A stretch of DNA of 64,000 nt from Erysipelotrichaceae bacterium OPF54 (lineage in GTDB: Bacteria; Bacillota_I; Bacilli_A; Erysipelotrichales; Erysipelotrichaceae). A model generated the notes under the pieces. It was not told the origin of the DNA, ran no database searches, and saw nothing but the letters and a program-made list of their open reading frames with translations. The number at the start of each line of letters is the position of its first letter. Positions within the stretch are counted from its first letter, which is position 1. The position numbers and the translations under genes were made by a program. The DNA lies in the NCBI GenBank assembly GCA_022834735.1, contig BQKD01000001.1, positions 1,093,659-1,157,658 of the forward strand. The letters are read 5' to 3'. Below, piece by piece: positions 1 through 7,450 of this stretch.

Positions 1-355
1 TGGAATCTCTATACGATCCGAGCTCTTCCTTGAAATTCGAGATGATGACTTCCCGGTACAGCTTAAATCCCATTCCGTCGATATTGTGATAGTAGTATTC
101 GAATTTTTCCAGAAGCTGATCGTAGCAGTTTTTTGATTCATCCACTTCGAACCATCCGCTCGGAAGCTCGTTAGTCATTTCGCGGAAATAATACTCAAGC
201 AGGGAATCCTTTGAATCAATGTATTTGTAAAAGGTCGGTTTCGTGATCTGGCATGCATTGCATATATCCATGACCGTAACCGACTGGTAATTGTATTGAT
301 GAAACAGGGAATAGGCTGTTTCAACGATTCGTGTTTTCGTATCTTTCTTCTTCAT
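1..355 (-). CDS. TetR-family transcriptional regulator, N-terminal part (cut by left edge)
   Basis: Reading the minus strand from the ATG at 355 gives MKKKDTKTRIVETAYSLF, then a helix-turn-helix with TVMDICNACQITKPTFYKYI, the standard TetR DNA-binding layout, followed by a helical ligand-binding region that is still open at base 1. About 118 codons are visible. TetR regulators usually repress a neighbouring transporter or enzyme; the likely target lies outside the window. The family is clear, the ligand unknown. Confidence 0.85.
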   Translation of the reverse strand, partial: MKKKDTKTRIVETAYSLFHQYNYQSVTVMDICNACQITKPTFYKYIDSKDSLLEYYFREMTNELPSGWFEVDESKNCYDQLLEKFEYYYHNIDGMGFKLYREVIISNFKEELGSYRDS

Positions 356-478
356 AATGGGGTTTACCTCGGTAAAGCTTTCTTCGACATTATTTTAACA
401 CATTTTTACGGCGTAATAAATGACATTTCGCATTAAAATATAAAGAGTATCATGAAAAAATGTATCATAATACTCATA

Positions 479-1303
479 TCAATCGCAATAAGCGTGCTGT
501 GCGAAGCGCATAAGAAGCTTTGCCTGGGACGTACTGTAATTTCTCCTCGCGATTAAATATATCGAAGAAGTCTGATATGGGGCAAGCGGAATGCTTTTGA
601 TCCATTCGCTCATCGACTCGTCATAGACAAAAGAGTGATAGATGGCTTGTCCTTGTCCGCAGGCGATCTTGGCAATACAGTCGTCCACAAGAAGGCCGGA
701 ACGCGTTTCATCATTGATCCGCGTATCGAACAGGATGTGATTCAGATCGTGCTCGTGGACCGATTCCCGTACAGAAAGAGGATCGGAAGTGCTCACAAGA
801 ACGATCAGAGGATAACGGGCGATCGGAGCACAAATATAACCGCTGCCTTCAGGATGCTGCAGGGCCAGAATGATATCGCACCGGTTTTTTTCCAGATCGT
901 CCATCAGCTGTTTGTGGGTGGCGGAGTAAACACTGATCTCGATATCCGGATACCGTGCGTGAAAGGCAGAAAGAAGAGGAAGCACCATCTTCATGTCGCT
1001 GCGCAGGATCATTCCTAGGCGCAGGTTTCCGGACAGACCGTTTTTGAGCAGCTGCACATGATCAAGCGCCTCTTTATGCGCATCCAGGATCTTTTTTGCA
1101 TACGGATAAAAAGATCGTCCGTCGTATGTGAGAAAAAGCCGGTGCTTCGTGCGGTCAAATAACGGGATGCCAAGCTCTTCTTCCAGAGAACAAAGCTGCT
1201 TGGTCACAGCGCTCTGCGATATGAAAAAGCGCTGTGCGCAGCGGGTCAGGTTCATTTCATGTTCGATCAGATCGACAAAGTATTCAAGCTGTTTCAGATT
1301 CAT
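479..1303 (-). CDS. LysR-family transcriptional regulator
   Basis: The 274-residue protein opens with MNLKQLEYFVDLIEHEMNLT and a winged HTH (residues about 3-60, with SQSAVTKQLCSLEEELGIPLFDR), followed by a shortened periplasmic-binding-like effector domain. LysR proteins bind as tetramers and activate or repress a divergent target in response to a small metabolite. AGAGGAATAATAAG precedes the start. It is divergent from the YczE-type membrane protein at 1403, and the 99-bp gap holds nested dyads (separate entry), so that gene is the likely target. At 274 residues it is shorter than the usual ~300. Ligand unknown. Confidence 0.88.
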   Translation of the reverse strand: MNLKQLEYFVDLIEHEMNLTRCAQRFFISQSAVTKQLCSLEEELGIPLFDRTKHRLFLTYDGRSFYPYAKKILDAHKEALDHVQLLKNGLSGNLRLGMILRSDMKMVLPLLSAFHARYPDIEISVYSATHKQLMDDLEKNRCDIILALQHPEGSGYICAPIARYPLIVLVSTSDPLSVRESVHEHDLNHILFDTRINDETRSGLLVDDCIAKIACGQGQAIYHSFVYDESMSEWIKSIPLAPYQTSSIYLIARRNYSTSQAKLLMRFAQHAYCD

Positions 1304-1304
1304 C

Positions 1305-1361
1305 TTATTATTCCTCTATGGAATCGTACCATAATAAAACGATATTTTATAGGAATAATAA
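1305..1361. promoter_or_regulatory. Nested dyads in the LysR/yczE intergenic region, likely operator
   Basis: A perfect 11-bp inverted repeat (TTATTATTCCT at 1305-1315, AGGAATAATAA at 1351-1361) encloses a second dyad, TATGG-N7-CCATA (1317-1333), which has the T-N11-A form of LysR binding sites. The location between divergent LysR and target genes fits an auto- and target-regulatory operator. Confidence 0.55.
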
Positions 1362-1402
1362 AAAGGATTAAGATAGGGATGGAAAAACAGGAGGGGACAG
1401 CA

Positions 1403-2053
1403 ATGAATTTGAAAAGAGTGATCATCTGGATCTTAGGTGTCAATATTCTGGCAGCAGGAATCGTGCTGAATACGAAAACAGGATTGGGCTGCGCGGCCGT
1501 ATCGAGCGTAAACTATGTAGCAAGCCGGCTTTTTCCGGTATCTTTCGGTACAGCAAGCTCGATCCTGTATTTGATCTTTGTCGGCATTCAGATCGTTCTG
1601 CTGAAAAAGATCACGATAGCGATCGCGATGCAGATCCCGTTTTCGATCCTTTTCGGATGGCTTACCGATCTGTATGACCGGGCGCTGCAGGTGGAGCCAC
1701 ATACACTGGGTGCACAGATGATTGTCCTTCTGATCGCGATCAGCCTGACCGCTCTTGGGATCCATTTGTTTTTAAAAGCAGATATCGTCTATAATCCGGT
1801 GAAAGGGCTCACGAAAGCGTGCGCGCAAAAGATGAACAAGGAAATAGGACAGATGAAAAATATGCTCGATCTTTCCATGATGAGCGTTTCGCTCCTCATC
1901 GGTCTCGTGTTTTCCGGCGGAATCATCGGGATCGGGGCAGGGACGCTCATTTCCGCGCTGCTGTGCGGACGCATGCTTGGCTTATATAGAAAAATGGAAC
2001 AGCATCTGACGAGCGAAGCCGCACCGATCAGACAAAAAGCAGACCGTACATGA
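1403..2053 (+). CDS. YczE/YitT-like integral membrane protein
   Basis: The 216-residue protein has about five hydrophobic segments and starts MNLKRVIIWILGVNILAAGI, then VLNTKTGLGCAAVSSVNY, typical of YczE-type (DUF6198) membrane proteins of Bacillota, whose function is not established. The start at 1403 was chosen because CAGGAGGGG lies 6 nt upstream; an in-frame ATG at 1379 has no such site. It is divergent from the LysR gene, which probably controls it. The cytoplasmic tail is short and charged. Confidence 0.75.
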   Translation: MNLKRVIIWILGVNILAAGIVLNTKTGLGCAAVSSVNYVASRLFPVSFGTASSILYLIFVGIQIVLLKKITIAIAMQIPFSILFGWLTDLYDRALQVEPHTLGAQMIVLLIAISLTALGIHLFLKADIVYNPVKGLTKACAQKMNKEIGQMKNMLDLSMMSVSLLIGLVFSGGIIGIGAGTLISALLCGRMLGLYRKMEQHLTSEAAPIRQKADRT

Positions 2054-2064
2054 GATGGTCTGCT

Positions 2065-2553
2065 TTATTCTTTTGCGAGAATTTCGTTTTTGATCTTGAT
2101 AATATCCGGAAACGTGATCCGTTTGCCCTGTCCTTCAAGAACGAGGATCCTGCGAACCTTTTTCGAAATGATCTGCTCGAGACGATACGGGATCCGTACC
2201 GGATAATGATCGTGATCCAGATATTCATTCGCTATGTACTTGTTGGTGATTGGACACATGTTCTGGATAAGGAAGGCACATTCATGCCCGAGAATGTCTC
2301 CGAACACGATCGTATCGCATCGCCCGAATTTCCTCTTTTTCTCTTCTTCAATTCGTTTATATTTAGATATTTTGGAAGAGATAGGGATGAGCCATAAGAT
2401 CCTTGGATCGGAAGAATCGCGCAGCGCAAAATATGCAGGGCGATCATGCACCGCATTATTCACGATGATCTTATTTGGCATCAGACCCGCTTCCGGAAAA
2501 TCCCGAAAATACGAATCCTTAATGAAATAAAAATGTTTCTCTTCCACTAACAT
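2065..2553 (-). CDS. Type III toxin-antitoxin system toxin, ToxN/AbiQ/CptN-like endoribonuclease
   Basis: The 162-residue protein begins MLVEEKHFYFIKDSYFRDFP and contains RPAYFALRD, ILWLIPISSKISKYK, KFGRCDTIVFGDILGHECAF and LIQNMCPITNKYI. These segments match my recollection of the CptN branch of type III toxins (small endoribonucleases of about 160-180 residues neutralised by an RNA). Directly upstream on the same strand lie a sigma-A-type promoter, two 46-nt repeats folding as H-type pseudoknots and an 8-bp hairpin, the canonical order promoter, RNA antitoxin, attenuating hairpin, toxin. The ribosome-binding site CCAGGAG is 8 nt before the ATG. The family call from sequence alone would be moderate; the RNA repeats make it strong. 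It probably acts as an abortive-infection or stability module. Confidence 0.85.
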   Translation of the reverse strand: MLVEEKHFYFIKDSYFRDFPEAGLMPNKIIVNNAVHDRPAYFALRDSSDPRILWLIPISSKISKYKRIEEEKKRKFGRCDTIVFGDILGHECAFLIQNMCPITNKYIANEYLDHDHYPVRIPYRLEQIISKKVRRILVLEGQGKRITFPDIIKIKNEILAKE

Positions 2554-2570
2554 CGGTAAATCTCCTGGAA

Positions 2571-2591
2571 GAGCTTCATTAAGAAGCTCTA
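2571..2591 (-). terminator. Hairpin between antitoxin RNA and toxin gene
   Basis: AGAGCTTC-TTAAT-GAAGCTCT is a perfect 8-bp stem with a 5-nt loop, located between the last pseudoknot repeat and the toxin ribosome-binding site. There is no long U-run, so it would be a weak attenuator or processing signal. Type III loci typically carry a leaky terminator at this spot to keep antitoxin RNA in excess of toxin mRNA. Confidence 0.6.
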
Positions 2592-2594
2592 CAT

Positions 2595-2686
2595 GTGACC
2601 ACGAGCATTTATTAGCCGCCTCTCGTGCAGCGGCTCACATTTGAACACGAGCACTTATCGATCGCACCTCGTGCAGCGATACACAT
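2595..2686 (-). ncRNA. Type III antitoxin RNA: two 46-nt pseudoknot repeats
   Basis: On the minus strand two adjacent 46-nt units (2686-2641 and 2640-2595) both start ATGTG. In each, stem 1 closes a loop containing CACGAG, and this loop pairs with CTCGTG 16 nt further on, giving an H-type pseudoknot. Stem 1 is ATCGC/GCGAT in unit 1 and AGCCGC/GCGGCT in unit 2: two base pairs have changed on both sides together, and one pair is added. Stem 2 is identical. A third start (ATGTAGAG) runs into the downstream hairpin. Such covariation is direct evidence of a selected RNA structure. Each unit is expected to be cut out by, and to inhibit, the adjacent toxin. Confidence 0.85.
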
Positions 2687-2708
2687 GCAGGACTTATGTC
2701 CCGCCCAT

Positions 2709-2737
2709 ATTATAATGAGTACCGCTTCTCTTGAAAA
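2709..2737 (-). promoter_or_regulatory. Promoter of the type III toxin-antitoxin locus
   Basis: On the minus strand TTTTCA (2737-2732), a 17-bp spacer and a perfect TATAAT (2714-2709) place the transcription start near 2702, about 16 nt before the first pseudoknot repeat. A small GGGAC/GTCC hairpin lies at the RNA 5' end. Confidence 0.7.
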
Positions 2738-2811
2738 GTAGTTTAAATCGATAAATTTACTGTTTAATCAATAATATTGCTCAGAACCATATCATTGGTA
2801 TAACCAATGAC

Positions 2812-3291
2812 TCATCCGTGCTGGCCAGCATCCTGGATCGCGTCAATAGCCAGGACAAGCATGAGCAAAGGAAGCGCATCGCGTTCTTTGACGTATTCGA
2901 TCGAAAACTGATCGGTCAGATGCCAGATCTTGGTCTGGATCGTCCCGACCGTTTGACCGGCACCGTCATATACGGTATAATCCCAGCCCCAGATGTTGCC
3001 TTCGGCGTGCCAGTCCAGATAGTGCATGATGAGCTTTGGATGAAGAAATGACAGCTTCTTTTGAATAGTACCGATCTTTTCTTTGTGACGCATGATTTCA
3101 AAAGTTGGAAGCAAGCTCATCAAAACCTGATGGATCGTTCCGGCTTCGTTGTCTTCTGCGTCAAAAACGGTCAAGGTACGGGTCAAAGAAGGCGACCCCT
3201 TCACCTTATAGGCGATCCGTCCTTCCTCGTCATATACATCATACGTTCCCCAGAGAGAAAACATTTTTTGCTCAATGTATAAGGAATGCAT
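2812..3291 (-). CDS. LURP-one-related family protein (YxjI-like)
   Basis: The 159-residue protein starts MHSLYIEQKMFSLWGTYDVY and has the repeating beta-strand pattern of the LURP-one/Tubby-like fold (YDVYDEEGRIAYKVKG, TLTVFDAEDNEAGTI, DYTVYDGAGQTVGTI), with a hydrophobic last helix (LPLLMLVLAIDAIQD). The family is widespread in Bacillota and lacks a settled biochemical role; phospholipid-scramblase-like folds are related. CAGGAGGT precedes the start. It is a stand-alone gene, divergent from the nucleotidyltransferase at 3396. Confidence 0.8.
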   Translation of the reverse strand: MHSLYIEQKMFSLWGTYDVYDEEGRIAYKVKGSPSLTRTLTVFDAEDNEAGTIHQVLMSLLPTFEIMRHKEKIGTIQKKLSFLHPKLIMHYLDWHAEGNIWGWDYTVYDGAGQTVGTIQTKIWHLTDQFSIEYVKERDALPLLMLVLAIDAIQDAGQHG

Positions 3292-3395
3292 AACATACCT
3301 CCTGACTATATATTCGTTGATATGGAAAGGAATGTCAAATTTTTCAAAGAAAGATACGTAAAATGCTATAATTTTTGTTAAAAGGAGAATGTTTT

Positions 3396-4244
3396 ATGAA
3401 AGAAAATGCATGTTTCGATACCCTGGTCGAACGATTGATCGGGTGTGATCCGGTCGAAGCCATTGGTCTGGGAGGATCGCGTGCCACCGGGAAAGCTGAT
3501 ATTCATTCCGATTATGATCTGTATGTGTATGTGACCGAGGAGATGCCATTGGAAATACGCAAGCAGCTGTTCGACGGACTGTTCAGGATTATGGAATACG
3601 ATAATATGTTCTGGGAAAGGGAGGATGACGGCATTTTCAAGGACGGGATCCCGATCGATATCCTGTACCGCAGGATCGGGGATTTCGACCGCACTCTCGA
3701 ACCGGTCGTAACGGGCCATCAGCCATACAATGCCTACACGACATGTATGTGGAACAATCTGCTCAATACTAAGATCCTCTTTGACCGCAGCGGCCGTCTG
3801 ACGCAGCTGAAACAAAAATACGACATCCCGTATCCGGAAGAGCTGAAGAAGAATATCATAAAAAGGCACCAGGCGCTTTTGTTCGACGGCCTGCCAAACT
3901 ATGCCGATCAGCTCAGAAAAGCGATCGGACGCAAGGATCTGCCAGCCATGAACCATCGGGCAGCCGGCTTTATGGAAACGTATTTCGATCTGCTGTTCGC
4001 CCTCAATAAAACGACTCATCCAGGCGAAAAGCGGATGGTGCAGGAAGCAAAAAAGCTGGCCGTCGTCCCTGAACATTTCGAACAGGATCTGGAAGCCTTC
4101 TTTTCTCATTTGTATACCGATCCTCAAAAAGCGGCGGCCGATCTCGACCGGATCGAGCAGAGGATGAAAAAGATCCTGAATGAAGTCCAGATCGTGCCCG
4201 GACTGGATCATCCCGAAGATGTGCGTGCCTTGTTCGAAGAATAA
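3396..4244 (+). CDS. DUF4037-type nucleotidyltransferase, N-terminal part of a broken NTase-GNAT fusion
   Basis: Residues 1-110 carry the polymerase-beta nucleotidyltransferase signature: GLGGSRATGKAD, then SDYDLYVYV with the metal-binding aspartates, and a third acidic site in GIPIDILY. A helical DUF4037-like domain follows. AAAGGAGAA precedes the ATG at 3396, which was chosen over the upstream in-frame start at 3375. The last residues, VQIVPGLDHPEDVRALFEE, look like strand 1 and helix 1 of a GNAT domain whose remainder continues in the same frame after the TAA at 4242-4244. The NTase domain itself appears intact. Its substrate is unknown; relatives include aminoglycoside adenylyltransferase-like enzymes. 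Confidence 0.75.
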   Translation: MKENACFDTLVERLIGCDPVEAIGLGGSRATGKADIHSDYDLYVYVTEEMPLEIRKQLFDGLFRIMEYDNMFWEREDDGIFKDGIPIDILYRRIGDFDRTLEPVVTGHQPYNAYTTCMWNNLLNTKILFDRSGRLTQLKQKYDIPYPEELKKNIIKRHQALLFDGLPNYADQLRKAIGRKDLPAMNHRAAGFMETYFDLLFALNKTTHPGEKRMVQEAKKLAVVPEHFEQDLEAFFSHLYTDPQKAAADLDRIEQRMKKILNEVQIVPGLDHPEDVRALFEE

Positions 4245-4643
4245 CATGACCTTTCGTTCCAGGCGTATCTGGAACTGCAGAATTACGAAGACGAACTGGC
4301 CTGTCTGGATAAAAAGTATAAAGAGCCAAAAGGATGCGTATACATTGCGTATGTCGGCAAAAAGCCGGCTGCATGCATTGCCATGATCCGGCTGGATGAG
4401 AAATGCTGCGAAATGAAGCGGCTCTACGTGCGTCCGGCATACCGTAATGAACATCTTGGAAGCCGGCTCGTGGACCGGCTGATCGATCACGCCCGAAAAA
4501 GCGGATTTTCATTGATGGGGCTCGATACCCTTCCATTCCTGGAAAGTGCCGTCCGACTCTATGAATCAAGAGGATTTGTTCGTATTCCCCCCTACAACAA
4601 CAGTCCGATGGGCAATTCGATCTTTCTGGAACTCGCATTGTAG
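4245..4643 (+). pseudogene. GNAT N-acetyltransferase domain without its own start, downstream of an in-frame stop
   Basis: The same frame as the preceding gene continues after the TAA with HDLSFQAYLELQNYEDELA, then GCVYIAYVGKKPAACIAMIR, EMKRLYVRPAYRNEHLGSRL (acetyl-CoA pyrophosphate loop) and a C-terminal LYESRGFVRIPPY. No ATG, GTG or TTG with a ribosome-binding site occurs before the internal ATG at 4383, which would delete the first half of the fold. NTase plus GNAT make one 1248-bp frame with a single stop. It is most simply a nonsense mutation; coding by readthrough cannot be excluded. Confidence 0.7.
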
Positions 4644-4686
4644 AAGCAGGCAGAAAAGCTTCGTGTTACCACAAAAAAACGGAATT

Positions 4687-4695
4687 TGATACACT
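4687..4695 (+). promoter_or_regulatory. Extended -10 promoter for a leaderless transcript
   Basis: TG-A-TACACT ends at 4695, so transcription is expected to begin at 4702, exactly the A of the ATG of the next gene. No Shine-Dalgarno sequence is present. A TTACCA -35-like element is about 18 bp upstream. Confidence 0.55.
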
Positions 4696-4701
4696 AGACC
4701 T

Positions 4702-6039
4702 ATGAAATGTATCACAAAAATATCCGTAAAAAATACCGCAAAGCTTAAGAAGTGCATTGCGGTCGCCGGGATCATCCTCTTTGTTTTCACAGGTCTGACC
4801 TGTCTGATCATGCCCCAGTTCAATGCCGACATCTTTTTGTATGTGTGCGCTGCGATCTGTACGCTATCTACCGTGTTCGTATGGTACGAAGCTTTTTTGA
4901 AAAAGAGGGGAACTGTCTATTTCGAGGCGCTCGTCCTCAGTGCCGTGACCGTGTTCTTGTGGCTGCACCGCCAGTCAGGCGAAATCGTGATCGTCACCGT
5001 CTTCGCGCTCTATCTGCTTGTCAATTCGATTGCTTTTGCGATCCAGAGCGTTCTCGATATCAAGGACCGTTCCGATACGTGGTGGTATGATCTGCTTCGC
5101 TTTGTCGTATACAGTCTGCTTTTTTTCGCCACATTCAGCCACGGCATGGATTCTCTGAAATACATTCAGTATATTGTCGGGCTGTATCTGATCGTGCAGG
5201 CTGCGCAGCTGTATTTTGAAATGACATCGTTCACGCATCCGCAGAGCAGCCGGTATTATACGTTCCGCTACTGGAGCTCGCTTCCGGTCGCTTTTGTCGC
5301 CATCCTGCCGTTCTTTGTGCTGGAAATGGCCAGTCACACCAACGGAAAGATGGATCCGGTCCTTGTGGAAGGGAAAGACGAGAAAAACGAAGCCAATCTG
5401 CGGGTCTTTGTTCATACCGGACTTTCGGGCGTGCATATGTTCGGACATATGACCCTGGCTTATAAAGGAATGATCTATTCCTACGGCAATTACGATACGG
5501 CGAACGAAAAACTGTTCCGCTCCATTGGTCCGGGGATCCTCTTTGTGTGCCCGATCGAGCAGTATATCGCCAATACGTGCACGTATGAGCATGTCACGAT
5601 GTTCGAATACGGACTGAAACTGAATGAAGAGCAGATCCGTCTGCTCGAAAACACGCTTGAAGAGATCATGGCAGGAACCATCGAGTGGGAGGCGCCTTAT
5701 GAAAAGGCGCTGAAAAAAGATCCGGCCATCCCGTTTTCGCAGTATGAAACCGATTATGCAAGCCGCTTGTGGTACCGCACACGATGCCGCTTTTACAAAT
5801 TCAGAAGCGGCCAGTGGAAAACGTACTGGATCCTGGGCACGAACTGCTCGTTGTTTGCGGCTGATATCCTGAATCAGGTCGATCCGGCCATACACGGAAG
5901 CAAAGGGATCGTGACACCAGGCGAATTTTATGAATACTTTGAAGAAGCGTATGCGGATCCCAAAAGCAATGTTGTGTTCAAATCATGGCATTCGCTCAGC
6001 GAACCGGACACACTGCCTGCTGCGGGATCACATCAATAG
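4702..6039 (+). CDS. Membrane protein with HdeD-like N-terminus and papain-like (NlpC/DUF4105-type) C-terminal domain
   Basis: The 445-residue protein has about six or seven transmembrane segments in residues 15-225 (HdeD/DUF308-like), then a soluble domain. That domain contains FVHTGLSGVHMFGHMTLAY (conserved His), SYGNYD, a central CP..YIAN stretch and GTNCSLFAADIL (conserved Cys). The His...Cys arrangement and the wording 'TNCS.FAADIL' resemble circularly permuted papain-fold families such as DUF4105 and YiiX; this is a resemblance, not a firm assignment. The order of His before Cys supports permutation. There is no ribosome-binding site; the start follows the -10 box directly. It may act in membrane or lipid-linked hydrolysis, substrate unknown. 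Confidence 0.6.
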   Translation: MKCITKISVKNTAKLKKCIAVAGIILFVFTGLTCLIMPQFNADIFLYVCAAICTLSTVFVWYEAFLKKRGTVYFEALVLSAVTVFLWLHRQSGEIVIVTVFALYLLVNSIAFAIQSVLDIKDRSDTWWYDLLRFVVYSLLFFATFSHGMDSLKYIQYIVGLYLIVQAAQLYFEMTSFTHPQSSRYYTFRYWSSLPVAFVAILPFFVLEMASHTNGKMDPVLVEGKDEKNEANLRVFVHTGLSGVHMFGHMTLAYKGMIYSYGNYDTANEKLFRSIGPGILFVCPIEQYIANTCTYEHVTMFEYGLKLNEEQIRLLENTLEEIMAGTIEWEAPYEKALKKDPAIPFSQYETDYASRLWYRTRCRFYKFRSGQWKTYWILGTNCSLFAADILNQVDPAIHGSKGIVTPGEFYEYFEEAYADPKSNVVFKSWHSLSEPDTLPAAGSHQ

Positions 6040-6092
6040 ATATTTCCTCTTCTAGTTACTACAATGATAAGTATTAGAGGAGGTATGTCATT

Positions 6093-6614
6093 ATGAAATA
6101 TGATGAATACAAAAACGATATAAAAGAAGTCCGCGAGGATGAAAAGGAAGCGCTTGACGCAGCCCGCGACCTGGATAAGGAAGGCAGAGAGGAAAAGCGC
6201 GAAGCCATCAAAGCCGGCCGCGATGAGAAAAAAGCCGAAATCGAACTGGCCCGCGAAGGCGTGAAAGCGGCAAAAGAAGCGGAACGCGAAATCAAAAAAG
6301 AAGACCGCGAAGAAGTGCGCGAGGTGCGTAAAGATACGCGGGACGAAAAGAAAGACGACCGCAAAGCGGAAATCGATGCCGCAAAAGCTGAAAAGGACGC
6401 GGAAGTAAAACTGGCCAAAGACGATGTCAAGGCGGCCAGGGAAGCAAAAAAGGAACTTAAAAAAGAGGACCGCGAACAATTCAGGGATCTGAAAGAAGCC
6501 GCAAAAGAAAAATACGAGGAAGTAAAAGAGGATATGCGCGGCGAAATGAAGGAAGCGCGTGAAAAAGCGCATGAAAAGATCGAGGAGCTCAAAGACGATC
6601 TGAACAAAGAATAA
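6093..6614 (+). CDS. Highly charged alpha-helical 11-mer-repeat protein (LEA-like)
   Basis: The 173-residue protein is almost entirely K, E, D, R and A and has no Cys, Trp or Pro. It starts after GAGGAGGTATGTCATT. Residues 25-79 and 80-134 are a tandem duplication of 55 residues: VKAAKEAEREIKKEDRE (57-73) aligns with VKAAREAKKELKKEDRE (112-128). Since 55 is five times 11, this suggests hendecad periodicity, as in group 3 LEA and right-handed coiled-coil proteins. There is no signal peptide. It may be a cytoplasmic stress-protective or scaffold protein; no enzymatic role is apparent. The gene ends just before a bidirectional terminator. Confidence 0.7.
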   Translation: MKYDEYKNDIKEVREDEKEALDAARDLDKEGREEKREAIKAGRDEKKAEIELAREGVKAAKEAEREIKKEDREEVREVRKDTRDEKKDDRKAEIDAAKAEKDAEVKLAKDDVKAAREAKKELKKEDREQFRDLKEAAKEKYEEVKEDMRGEMKEAREKAHEKIEELKDDLNKE

Positions 6615-6634
6615 TCATAATTCCACAAAAACAA

Positions 6635-6674
6635 AAACAGCGAAGAAGCCGGACAGACGGTTCTTCGCTGTTTT
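6635..6674. terminator. Bidirectional intrinsic terminator
   Basis: AAACAGCGAAGAA pairs with TTCTTCGCTGTTT around a 13-nt loop, with A/T tracts on both sides, between convergent genes ending at 6614 (+) and 6674 (-). Confidence 0.8.
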
Positions 6675-7282
6675 CATTCGTCGAAATCATCGGGATCGAT
6701 CCCGAAGGTATCCTTGATGATCTGATTGATCTCTCTTCTGGTCTGTTCCTCGGAACTGTACAGCACATCGTAGGCGTTTTGCGCACGCCAGCGTCTCATG
6801 AGACGGATCGATAAAAAGCCGAGCACGAAAAACATGGCGGGCATGATGATCAGTCCGGCCAGAGCAATGAGGAACGACAAGATAAACTGCTGTTTCAGTG
6901 CCCATGGAACATACCATAATAAAAAGGCGCCTATCAGACAGGCGAGCAGTTCAAGACCGTATCCGACCAGCATGCCGCTGCGGATCGAGCTTTTCTTCCT
7001 GCGCTCCATATCCGTGATAAAGCAGTCGTGATCTGCGGGCAAGGCCGGTCCGATCGCGACAGACGGATTCTTTTTGAACGTGTGATCACGGATCAGCTGC
7101 ACCCATACTTCGTAAAACGGAAATGTGTTGTGCACCATTTCGATCTCTTTTTCCTTTTTGAAACGTGATCCGTTTTTTTTGTAGAGCACACCGTATCGCC
7201 CGTACCGTGTCAGAAACAGGTAACGTATTTTCTGATCGATCCTTACTTCGTACAGCCGTTTCGTTTCCAAAATCTCTTCCAT
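6674..7282 (-). CDS. Two-transmembrane-segment protein of unknown function
   Basis: The 202-residue protein starts MEEILETKRLYEVRIDQKIR at 7282, after AAAAGGGG. The first 110 residues are soluble and beta-rich. Two hydrophobic helices (LLACLIGAFLLWYVPW and FLIALAGLIIMPAMFFVLGF) follow, then a charged cytoplasmic tail ending DDFDE. No family was recognised. The open frame continues far upstream to 9118 antisense to the ABC exporter, but that extension lacks a plausible start and is ignored. Promoters for this gene and the exporter at 7451 diverge from 7283-7450. Confidence 0.65.
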   Translation of the reverse strand: MEEILETKRLYEVRIDQKIRYLFLTRYGRYGVLYKKNGSRFKKEKEIEMVHNTFPFYEVWVQLIRDHTFKKNPSVAIGPALPADHDCFITDMERRKKSSIRSGMLVGYGLELLACLIGAFLLWYVPWALKQQFILSFLIALAGLIIMPAMFFVLGFLSIRLMRRWRAQNAYDVLYSSEEQTRREINQIIKDTFGIDPDDFDE

Positions 7283-7450
7283 AAACAAATACCCCTTTTG
7301 ATTTATTCTACCATTTGTCACAATGGTTGCGCCACTGTAACTTCTGCACAGTTCAAAACAGATCCGGCCAGTATTTTCAGGCAAATCTTTCTGCAGCAGG
7401 CAGTATATCCTTCTTTGAGAAATCAGGTATAATTGAAAACGAGGTGAATT

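Noticed and set aside
3378..4490. 370-codon minus-strand frame over the nucleotidyltransferase
   Set aside because: Antisense shadow of a gene with clear catalytic motifs; no start signal and no recognisable protein family.
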